Source: Patescibacteria group bacterium
Lineage (GTDB): Bacteria > Patescibacteriota > Minisyncoccia > Portnoybacterales > GWB1-42-6
Length of the DNA stretch: 13,998 bases
Reading direction: 5' to 3'
Assembly (NCBI GenBank): GCA_018826025.1
Contig: JAHKAK010000063.1
Coordinates: forward strand, 1-13,998
Part shown: positions 6,427-11,987 of the stretch, piece by piece
Layout: each line of letters starts with the position of its first letter
Position numbering within the stretch: position 1 is the stretch's first letter
Translations under genes and position numbers: made by a program
The notes under the pieces: model-generated
Told to the model about the DNA's origin: nothing
What the model saw: the letters and a program-made list of their open reading frames with translations, nothing else
Database searches by the model: none

Positions 6427-7515
6427 TTACGGCTCAAGCAAGGCTGTTTGGCCGTTACTTCGCAAATACAACTTTTTTTCTTCAAATTTTAACTGCTGGG
6501 TTTCGCTGTTAATTTTGACGATAACGCCCAGTCCTTGCCGAACCGCCTCGCTGAAATACTGGTCAAAAACAAAATTACCCAAAGAATAATAAATCATTTT
6601 ACCATTATATTCTTCCGCGCTCTGGATAACGTGGGGATGCGATCCGATAATTAAATCCGCGCCCGCGTTAATAAATTCGTGCGCTAAATTTTTTATCACC
6701 CCATTAGCCTCGTTCTCATGTTCAATCCCCCAATGCGCGTATAAAATCACAACATCCGCTTGCATTTTTACTTTTTTAATTTCTTCAATGGCCGCCGCCT
6801 GCTCGCCCGCCGTAGCTTCACTGTGTCCATCCGTAGTTTTATACGGAGGAGGAGCGAAGGAGGGCTCAACCAAGATGCTCCCGATAAACTGATTATAATT
6901 CACCAGCGCGATTTTCACGCCTTTTATTTCTTTTATTATACCTCTTTCTCCGCCCGGCGCGCCAAAATATGAGACGCCCGCACCATTTAAATATTGCTTG
7001 GTCGCTTTAAGTCCTATTTGCCCAAAATTCAAAATATGGTTATTTCCCAAACTTACCAACCTAATATTATTATCAAACAGCGTGCTGGCTAAACTCGCTT
7101 CAAAAGTAAAAACGAAATTATTATCGCTCCCCGGCGCCGTATTCAAGCTAACCGATTTATTGTCCGTTATCGGGCCTTCCAAATTCGCCACCACTAAATC
7201 ATTGCCAACCAAAAATTCTACCGCTGGCGCGAAAATAAAATTATTGCCATTTTTCGCAGCAATCTGCCGGATATTCCGGTCAAACATTAAATCACCCAAA
7301 AACAAAAGCTTGATTTCTTCAACTGGACTGGCGCTCGGCGCAGGCGACAAACTGGCTGATGGCGTAATCACCACCGGCTCATTTTGCCAAAATCTTAAAA
7401 AAGCCGCTCCGCCCAAGCGACCCGGCTCAATAAGTACGGTAACGACAATCAGCGCTACCGCCACTACTACAACCCCCGCACCCGCTGCCCAAATAAGATT
7501 GTTTTTACTGATCAT
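6427..7515 (-). CDS. CapA/PgsA-family metallophosphatase-like protein, membrane anchored
   Basis: A 362-residue protein of the CapA family (PGA_cap domain), related to calcineurin-like metallophosphatases and linked to poly-gamma-glutamate capsule synthesis. A single hydrophobic segment (about 8-29) anchors it. A Ser/Pro/Ala-rich linker follows (50-64), so the domain should lie outside the cell membrane. Motifs in order: GDLMFDR (74-80), NLEGPIT (111-117), GNNH (157-160), HWGIE (261-265), GSHPHV (291-296) and SLGNFVFDQ (311-319). All metal-site motifs are present. No other capsule genes (CapB, CapC) are nearby, so its true substrate is open. The start and leader are copied 1.7 kb away at 9232-9328, with the ATG conserved, which supports this start. 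Palindromes stand 36 bases upstream and 15 bases downstream. Confidence 0.92.
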   Translation of the reverse strand: MISKNNLIWAAGAGVVVVAVALIVVTVLIEPGRLGGAAFLRFWQNEPVVITPSASLSPAPSASPVEEIKLLFLGDLMFDRNIRQIAAKNGNNFIFAPAVEFLVGNDLVVANLEGPITDNKSVSLNTAPGSDNNFVFTFEASLASTLFDNNIRLVSLGNNHILNFGQIGLKATKQYLNGAGVSYFGAPGGERGIIKEIKGVKIALVNYNQFIGSILVEPSFAPPPYKTTDGHSEATAGEQAAAIEEIKKVKMQADVVILYAHWGIEHENEANGVIKNLAHEFINAGADLIIGSHPHVIQSAEEYNGKMIYYSLGNFVFDQYFSEAVRQGLGVIVKINSETQQLKFEEKKLYLRSNGQTALLEP

Positions 7516-7583
7516 AAAAACCGATAATTTTATCTTTTTACGCTATCTAGTTTATTCTCAAATTCTCAAGAACTTGAGAATAA
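7487..7583 (-). repeat. 97-bp direct repeat, copy A (capA start and leader)
   Basis: It matches 9232-9328 at about 87 of 97 positions by manual alignment, without gaps. The 60 bases covering the first codons and leader differ at only two sites. It includes the first ten codons of capA, the leader and palindrome copy 4. Confidence 0.9.
7552..7583. repeat. 32-bp palindrome, copy 4
   Basis: TTATTCT and AGAATAA arms around TTCTCAAGAA, with an extra CTCAA/TTGAG pair making it almost fully symmetric. It lies upstream of capA and 74 bases past the end of the unknown gene at 7658. Confidence 0.85.
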
Positions 7584-7657
7584 ATATTTCTACACTAAAA
7601 TTTCCTACTGGTTTCAATCATTTTTAAAACTCATCCAAAGTCAGGCTTCAACAAATT

Positions 7658-7990
7658 TTAAACCTCTAATTTGTCAAAAACGGTCACGTCGCCATTGTCA
7701 TATTCCCCCGTTTCAAAACCGTCAAAATAAAAATGATCGCCGTCTTGATAAAAATGCAACGAAAAATTGTTATCCAAATAAATGATAAATCCCCGGCCCG
7801 TGCGGCTGGACAAAGGCTGAATGTCTACGCGTTTGGCGTCGCCAAAAAGTTTCATGGCATAATCAATCTTATCTTCATCAACCCCTTGTTTCTTGGCTAC
7901 CCGCCGTAAAAACGTTCTCGGCGCGAAACGCATCATTAATTTCGTAAACCAGCCCACTTTTAACTCTTCAAAACCATTAAATTCTTCCAT
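7658..7990 (-). CDS. Hypothetical protein, third gene of an unknown operon
   Basis: A 110-residue protein of no family I recognise. The start chosen is the ATG at 7990 (MEEFNGFEELK); a longer frame begins only with TTG at 8041 and would add a lysine-rich stretch. This ATG overlaps the end of the preceding gene by 14 bases. The first half is basic and helical (TKLMMRFAPRTFLRRVAKKQG). The second half alternates hydrophobic and acidic residues (FIIYLDNNFSLHFYQDGDHFYFDGFETGEYDNGD), like a small beta sheet with an acidic face. No signal peptide or membrane helix is evident. Coding is supported by overlap and consistent frame; function is unknown. Confidence 0.7.
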   Translation of the reverse strand: MEEFNGFEELKVGWFTKLMMRFAPRTFLRRVAKKQGVDEDKIDYAMKLFGDAKRVDIQPLSSRTGRGFIIYLDNNFSLHFYQDGDHFYFDGFETGEYDNGDVTVFDKLEV

Positions 7991-8774
7991 GAAAAATGAT
8001 TTTATTTTTATAATTTTTGACCAAAGGAAATTTTTTTTCAAACTCTTTTTCAGCTTCCTCGGAAATCTTTAAAATTCTGTTTAGACGGAGGGCTTGATCG
8101 TTATTATTGGCAGCTAAATTCTTTATACTCTCCAGGCTCTTCTGACAAGCCAACAAAGAATAATATCCCAAGGCCGCGGAAATCGCCGAATCGGAACGAG
8201 ACGATTTTATTCTGTATTTCTCTTCGCTAATTTTGGAAAATATCGCTCGGTCTGCTTTGGCAAAAACCAAACAACAATAACGAGAAAATTCCTCTAATTC
8301 CTGCTGAATATAATCAATTAACAAATCATCTGTGGCTACAGCTTGAAATTTATCCAAAAAATTGCTTGCTGACCGGGAAAAATAGCGGGCTTTTTTGAAA
8401 AGAAGCGATTTTTCCGCTACTCGCCTTTCGGCTTCTTCCTCTCGCGCTGATTGTTTTTCGTCTTCTTTGGTGATTTCAATGCCCCTTTCTTTCATTATCT
8501 CCCGTAAAATTTCTATAGTTTGAGAAAATATTTGACCCACATGATCAAATATGATTTTTGGATCATCTGAATCTTTACCTTCAATTTGACACTTAACCTT
8601 AAAATCCAAATCGTTCAAATAAACGCTACAATCATTTTGATACTCGCCGCAACGCTCGCAAAAACGATCGCAAAAATTAAACGGCCGCCATTTCAAAAAC
8701 AACCTGCGATTTTGATCAACTGTCTTTCTCCTGCTATGCTTGCTTGTTCTTTTTAAACAGCGTTTTGAAAGCAT
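7977..8774 (-). CDS. Hypothetical protein with an N-terminal cysteine cluster and coiled-coil-like middle
   Basis: A 265-residue protein of unknown function. Cysteines at 35, 39, 42 and 49 (FCDRFCERCGEYQNDCSVY) have the spacing C-x3-C-x2-C-x6-C, suggesting a zinc or iron-sulfur site. A charged helical stretch follows at about 95-125 (EITKEDEKQSAREEEAERR), probably a coiled coil. The rest is predicted helical, rich in Lys and Glu, with no membrane segment. The start is uncertain. The ATG at 8774 gives a 41-base overlap with the preceding gene and a very basic first 24 residues. A TTG at 8702, just before FLKWRPFNFCDRFCERC, is an alternative. It is the middle gene of three overlapping unknown genes. 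Confidence 0.65.
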   Translation of the reverse strand: MLSKRCLKRTSKHSRRKTVDQNRRLFLKWRPFNFCDRFCERCGEYQNDCSVYLNDLDFKVKCQIEGKDSDDPKIIFDHVGQIFSQTIEILREIMKERGIEITKEDEKQSAREEEAERRVAEKSLLFKKARYFSRSASNFLDKFQAVATDDLLIDYIQQELEEFSRYCCLVFAKADRAIFSKISEEKYRIKSSRSDSAISAALGYYSLLACQKSLESIKNLAANNNDQALRLNRILKISEEAEKEFEKKFPLVKNYKNKIIFHGRI

Positions 8775-9150
8775 GAATTTTACAAGTTAGCCAAGTGATA
8801 AATAATAATTTTGCGGTGCCAAAAATATTGGCTTTAGCAGTCCGGCTCGTTTCGCGATCATCAATATTTATATTTTGAATATCAAACTTAATTTCCGGAA
8901 AAAATGGCCTTAAACTATCTTTAATCGCGCCCAGCACTTTCCAAAATTCGCTTTCGTCAAAACTAATGTGCTGCATCACTCGCTTACAGCTATCGCTCCG
9001 CTGAGTATAATAGACCATTTCAATTTTACCATCGCGGCGTTTTTTGGAAACAACCTTAAAAATTACCGCGCCGTCTTCATCGCGCAGCCAATCGGAAACA
9101 GCTATCTTATACGGTCGCTCGTCTTTGTCTATTCTTAATAACGCTTTCAA
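8734..9150 (-). CDS. Hypothetical protein, first gene of an unknown operon
   Basis: A 138-residue protein I do not recognise. The first part is a mixed charged domain with alternating strands (YKIAVSDWLRDEDGAVIFKVVSKK, KIEMVYYTQRS). The middle is helical (SEFWKVLGAIKDSLRPFFPEIKFDI), and the C-terminus has a hydrophobic stretch at about 109-126 (IFGTAKLLFITWLTCKIHAF) before a lysine-rich tail, which may lie in or on a membrane. The start is TTG at 9150; it overlaps the TGA of a 37-codon reading frame derived from the capA start copy, again as TTGA. No Shine-Dalgarno sequence is seen, so re-initiation after that frame is plausible. Its stop overlaps the next gene. Confidence 0.65.
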   Translation of the reverse strand: MKALLRIDKDERPYKIAVSDWLRDEDGAVIFKVVSKKRRDGKIEMVYYTQRSDSCKRVMQHISFDESEFWKVLGAIKDSLRPFFPEIKFDIQNINIDDRETSRTAKANIFGTAKLLFITWLTCKIHAFKTLFKKNKQA

Positions 9151-9260
9151 TATTTTAGTCGCGAATTATAATATTTTAATCTCTGCCAACATTCCAACAT
9201 TCTGCAGAATGTTGGAATGTTATTTTGTTTAGCCCAAATAAGATTGTTTTTACTGAACAT
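9147..9260 (-). pseudogene. Truncated copy of the capA start forming a 37-codon reading frame
   Basis: ATG at 9260 begins MFSKNNLIWA, against MISKNNLIWA in the intact CapA protein. After codon ten the similarity ends. The frame continues through a perfect palindrome (9188-9221) to TGA at 9147-9149. It is a remnant of a partial duplication and not a functional CapA. It may work as a leader frame that brings ribosomes to the TTG of the next gene. Confidence 0.65.
9188..9221. repeat. Perfect 34-bp palindrome
   Basis: AACATTCCAACATTCTG is followed directly by its exact reverse complement with no loop (centre CTGCAG). Each arm itself contains ACATTC twice. It lies between the capA remnant and the first unknown gene. 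No T-run follows on the minus strand, so a terminator is unlikely in that direction. Confidence 0.85.
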
Positions 9261-9328
9261 AAAAACCGATATTTTTATCTTTTTACGCTATTTGGCTTAT
9301 TCTAGTATTCTCAAGAACATCAGAATAA
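9232..9328 (-). repeat. 97-bp direct repeat, copy B
   Basis: Copy of 7487-7583 with about ten mismatches, most of them in the palindrome arms. It places the capA leader and first codons upstream of the three unknown genes, between them and the MBL-fold gene. Confidence 0.9.
9297..9328. repeat. 32-bp palindrome, copy 5
   Basis: TTATTCT and AGAATAA arms around TTCTCAAGAA; outer GC/GC extends the stem to 9295-9330. It begins eleven bases after the MBL-fold gene stop. Confidence 0.85.
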
Positions 9329-9339
9329 GCATTTTCCCG

Positions 9340-9900
9340 TTATTTCACCTTAAACATTCCCGCGTGGCCCGGAATTATCCAGTCAGCCGCCCCTGAAACT
9401 ATCCTCCTGCTTTCTTTTAACTTTTCACTATCTATGGCGTACTCGTCATTTTCCGGAAAATTCTTTTTCCAAAAAACATCGCCACAAACGGCAACAACAC
9501 CATCATTGGTCTTAACTAAAAAAGTTAAACCATCCAAACTGTGCCCCGGTGTTTTTATTATTTTAATATCATCACTAAATTGTTCTTCCCAATCCTGAAC
9601 AGTATTTTTGTCCCATAGTCCATAATATTCCAAAGTCTTTGCTTCCGGAAACATGCCGATATTTCTGTAATGATCAATATGGGAATGAGTTATAAAAACG
9701 ATATTTATATCGTTCACGGATAATCCTTCTTCTCTCAATTTATCCACCAGTATTTTTTGACTATCCAAAACACCCGGGTCAACAATAATTTTATTGTCCC
9801 CGTCTTTTATCAGCGTAATCGTCGGGCAAGTTTTTTCTTCGCCCGACTCTGTTGAATCCGCTGTCGTATAGCCTTCTATTAAAACTTTAATTTCTGCCAT
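9340..9900 (-). CDS. MBL-fold metallohydrolase (MBLAC1-like)
   Basis: A 186-residue metallo-beta-lactamase-fold hydrolase. The metal motif is THSHIDHYRN (H72, H74, D76, H77), with further ligands His120 (TPGHSLDG), Asp141 (VVAVCGDVFW) and His179 (IIPGHAGMF). DPG (41-43) is the conserved early strand turn. All zinc ligands are in place, so a two-metal site is expected. The length and the TPGHS/GDVFW motifs resemble the small MBLAC1-type group rather than lactamases or RNase Z; the substrate is unknown. I start at ATG 9900 (MAEIKVLIEG); a TTG at 9942 would add 14 residues coded by a hairpin repeat. No signal peptide, so it is cytoplasmic. Confidence 0.88.
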   Translation of the reverse strand: MAEIKVLIEGYTTADSTESGEEKTCPTITLIKDGDNKIIVDPGVLDSQKILVDKLREEGLSVNDINIVFITHSHIDHYRNIGMFPEAKTLEYYGLWDKNTVQDWEEQFSDDIKIIKTPGHSLDGLTFLVKTNDGVVAVCGDVFWKKNFPENDEYAIDSEKLKESRRIVSGAADWIIPGHAGMFKVK

Positions 9901-9917
9901 AGGTTTTTTGTCATACA

Positions 9918-9946
9918 AACCTTGCAAAGTCCGACTTCGCAAGGTT
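9918..9946. repeat. 29-bp hairpin repeat in the MBL-fold gene leader
   Basis: AACCTTGCAAAGTC and GACTTCGCAAGGTT pair at 13 of 14 positions around one centre base. It ends 17 bases before the ATG on the minus strand and would form a strong leader hairpin. Confidence 0.65.
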
Positions 9947-9952
9947 TAAATA

Positions 9953-9978
9953 TACGGCTCAAGCCGGTTTGAGCCGTA
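9953..9978. repeat. Hairpin repeat between tRNA-Gln and the MBL-fold gene
   Basis: TACGGCTCAA and TTGAGCCGTA form a perfect ten-pair stem with a six-base loop. It shares ACGGCTCAA with the palindrome in GH1. It lies 18 bases past the tRNA 3' end and could stop or process that transcript. Confidence 0.6.
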
Positions 9979-9996
9979 AATAAGGAAGATTAATTG

Positions 9997-10067
9997 TTCC
10001 GGGACATGGATTCGAACCATGATTCCATGCTCCAGAGGCATGTGTCCTACCATTAGACGATCCCGGA
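9997..10067 (-). tRNA. tRNA-Gln (anticodon CTG)
   Basis: A 71-base cloverleaf. The acceptor stem TCCGGGA/TCCCGGA pairs fully, with U1-A72 as usual in tRNA-Gln, and A73 as discriminator. The D arm is GTC-TAATGGTAG-GAC. The anticodon stem CATGC/GCATG is perfect around the loop CTCTGGA, giving CTG at 10033-10035, which reads CAG. The variable loop has four bases. The T arm CATGG-TTCGAAT-CCATG is perfect. The 3' CCA is not encoded. Confidence 0.93.
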
Positions 10068-10084
10068 AAAATAAAAAAGCAAAA

Positions 10085-10113
10085 CCTGGATTCCCGCCTG
10101 CGCGGGAATGACA
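10085..10113. repeat. Short hairpin repeat after ftsX, related to 189-317
   Basis: ATTCCCGC (10090-10097) and GCGGGAAT (10102-10109) form a perfect eight-pair stem with a four-base loop, flanked by CCTGG and GACA as in the longer element at 189-317. It lies 45 bases after the ftsX stop and 17 bases before the tRNA on the minus strand. It could end the ftsEX transcript, but there is no T-run. Confidence 0.6.
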
Positions 10114-10158
10114 AATTTTCCTTGTTCACTTCTTCACCTGTTCGCTTGTTCGCTATTT

Positions 10159-11070
10159 TTATGCCTTTAAGTATCGGCGGATGGCAATCAAACTTGAAAC
10201 CCCGCCCAGGGCTATGCCGATACCAAGTAAGAGCAGCAAAAATTGCCAGAAGTTGCTTTGGTAAAAATACATCAAGTCCACTTCCGGCAAAAAATTGGTG
10301 ATTTTTGACGAAATTAAATAGAGTACCGGAAAAATCAAAAGAATCGTGGCGATGGCCGAAACAATGCCATAGAGCACGCCTTCAACAACGAACGGGCCGC
10401 GGATAAACCAGTTGCTGGCACCAACAAACCGCATTACGGAAATTTCCTCGCGCCAAGTGAACATGGTTAAGCGCACGGTGTTAAACGAAACTAAAATCGC
10501 CAACAGCGCTAAAAACAACGAAACGATAAACCCGCCCATTTGAATATTACCCGTCAAACGGGTTAACCGATTAATAATATCTTGATTCTGCTTATAATTG
10601 ACTTTATCAATCAAGCCGGCGAACCGCTCCTGCGACAAATAATTAGAAATGGCTTCATATTGCGAAGCATCGTTGGCCTTAATGTTCAGGCTCGCCTCCA
10701 AGGGATTCTGCTCCAACTCCTGCAAGCTTTGCAAGAGTACTTGATTATCTTTGTGGCGTTCCTTAAAATTTTTCAGCGCTTCGTCCTGCGAAACATATTC
10801 CACGCTTTTAACTTCCGGCAGACCAACCAACTCCTGCCTGACGGCCAAAACTTTCACTTCATCGGTATCTTTATTAAAATACACGCTCACGTCTACCCGA
10901 CCTTCCAAATTGGCCACAACGGCCTGCGTCATCACGTTAAAAAGCATAAGCCCAGCCATAATAAAAAGCGCCAAAATCATCACCGCCACCGTGGCGGTGG
11001 ACAGCCAATAATTTCTGGTGAAACTTTGCCAGCCAGATTTTATAATGCGGAATAAAGTTGTTTTAAGCAT
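10159..11070 (-). CDS. ftsX: Cell-division ABC transporter permease FtsX
   Basis: A 303-residue membrane protein. It works with the ATPase FtsE at the division site to switch on peptidoglycan hydrolases across the membrane. Four membrane helices are visible at about 24-45, 175-200, 228-255 and 275-297. The extracellular domain lies between the first two (DVSVYFNKDTDEVKVLAVRQ, PLEASLNIKANDA), and the coupling region is FTWREEISVMRFVGASNWFIRGPFVVEG, the most conserved FtsX segment. Length is normal. The gene follows ftsE on the same strand but with a 237-base gap, where these genes usually abut or overlap; the gap holds a structured repeat. The start is ATG at 11070. Confidence 0.94.
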   Translation of the reverse strand: MLKTTLFRIIKSGWQSFTRNYWLSTATVAVMILALFIMAGLMLFNVMTQAVVANLEGRVDVSVYFNKDTDEVKVLAVRQELVGLPEVKSVEYVSQDEALKNFKERHKDNQVLLQSLQELEQNPLEASLNIKANDASQYEAISNYLSQERFAGLIDKVNYKQNQDIINRLTRLTGNIQMGGFIVSLFLALLAILVSFNTVRLTMFTWREEISVMRFVGASNWFIRGPFVVEGVLYGIVSAIATILLIFPVLYLISSKITNFLPEVDLMYFYQSNFWQFLLLLLGIGIALGGVSSLIAIRRYLKA

Positions 11071-11117
11071 AAATCTATAAATTAAAACTATTCATAAATC
11101 TTGATCCGCGCATGCGA

Positions 11118-11248
11118 AAAATTTTGTCAGAAAATCTTGGCGAGCCGAGCGTTAAAAATTTGCGTGCTGTGGTGGGGCCCCAATCGTCAGGTTGGGGCGT
11201 TATGGATAGCAAATTTAGCGAGGCAAACCTGATTTTCTCAAAATTTTA
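11118..11248. repeat. Structured element with inverted ends in the ftsE-ftsX gap
   Basis: The outer ends, AAAATTTTG-TC-AGAAAATC at 11118-11136 and GATTTTCTCAAAATTTT at 11231-11247, are inverted copies except for a two-base insert. An inner GGGGCCCCAA/TTGGGGC pair lies around 11174-11200, and AAATTTGC/GCAAATTT around 11157-11216. No reading frame in it looks like a gene. It looks like an inserted non-autonomous element or a structured RNA. Confidence 0.6.
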
Positions 11249-11255
11249 TCGCCGC

Positions 11256-11298
11256 GCGGCGGTTTTTTCCGCCGCTTTTTTGCCGCCAAAAAAGCGGC
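11256..11298. promoter_or_regulatory. Two overlapping, mutually exclusive hairpins between ftsE and ftsX
   Basis: Stem one is GCGGCGG/CCGCCGC (11256-11262 with 11269-11275) around T6. Stem two is GCCGCTTTTTTG/CAAAAAAGCGGC (11271-11282 with 11287-11298), a perfect twelve pairs. They share 11271-11275 and cannot form together. Stem two lies only nine bases past the ftsE stop, so it could lower or tune ftsX expression. Confidence 0.45.
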
Positions 11299-11307
11299 AA
11301 AGGTGTT

Positions 11308-11985
11308 CTACAATATATATCTCCCATTCTCTTCATCCCTTATCACCCGCCCTTTATCCAGCGTTATAACTCTCCTCCCTAAATTATTGATGACTTCCCG
11401 ATCGTGTGTGGCTAAAATTATCGTTGTACCAAGTTCATTGATTTTTAACAACAGACGTACAATGTCCCAGGTGTTGAGCAAATCCAAATTGCCGGTGGGT
11501 TCATCCGCCAAAATCACCGACGGCCGGTGAATTAAAGCGCGGGCAATCGCCACCCGTTGTTTTTCTCCGCCTGACAGCTGATGCGGAAATTGGTTTAATT
11601 TGTCCACCAGCCCGACAAGCTCCAGCAACTGGGGCACGTCTTGTTTTATTTCTTTATTCGTAGCATCAGCCACCTCCATGGCAAAAGCCACGTTCTCATA
11701 AGCTGTTCTGTCCGATAACAGCCGAAAATCCTGAAAAATCATGCCGATTTTCCGACGAAGCTTAGGCATATCTTTCTCTTTAATTAAGTGAATATTTTGT
11801 TTATCCAAAAACAACTTGCCCCGGCTTGGTTTTTCTTCACCAATCAAAAGCTTAAGAAAGGTTGACTTGCCCGCGCCCGATGGCCCGGCCAGCGAAATGA
11901 ATTCTTTGGCCTTTATGGTCACTTCAACGCTATTTAACGCCGTGCAACCGTTGTAAATTTTAGAAACTTTTTGAAAAACGATCAT
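11308..11985 (-). CDS. ftsE: Cell-division ABC transporter ATPase FtsE
   Basis: A 225-residue ABC ATPase that pairs with FtsX at the inner face of the membrane. Walker A is GPSGAGKST (34-42), the Q-loop Gln85 lies in IFQDFRLL, the signature is LSGGEKQRVAIARAL (137-151), Walker B is VILADEP (157-163), followed by TGNLD, and the H-loop is His194 in ATHDRE. The FQDFRLL and YENVAF segments are typical of FtsE. Length is normal. The ATG at 11985 is three bases outside the inverted end of the GxxExxY cassette. The immediate leader of ftsE is therefore cassette sequence, with no Shine-Dalgarno motif. Confidence 0.95.
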   Translation of the reverse strand: MIVFQKVSKIYNGCTALNSVEVTIKAKEFISLAGPSGAGKSTFLKLLIGEEKPSRGKLFLDKQNIHLIKEKDMPKLRRKIGMIFQDFRLLSDRTAYENVAFAMEVADATNKEIKQDVPQLLELVGLVDKLNQFPHQLSGGEKQRVAIARALIHRPSVILADEPTGNLDLLNTWDIVRLLLKINELGTTIILATHDREVINNLGRRVITLDKGRVIRDEENGRYIL

Positions 11986-11987
11986 GT

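Noticed and set aside
6427..7515. Complete poly-gamma-glutamate capsule locus
   Set aside because: Only a CapA-family protein is present; no CapB ligase or CapC gene is nearby.
9188..9221. Rho-independent terminator
   Set aside because: There is no T-run after it on the minus strand and no gene on the plus strand that needs one.
5252..9328. CRISPR array
   Set aside because: The 32-bp units are palindromic and separated by whole genes at irregular distance, with no spacers or cas genes.
9340..9942. TTG start at 9942 for the MBL-fold gene
   Set aside because: It would code through the hairpin repeat at 9918-9946; the ATG at 9900 gives a normal N-terminal strand.
10582..11055. Open frame of 157 codons on the plus strand inside ftsX
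   Set aside because: It is the antisense shadow of ftsX, with no motif and no start signal.
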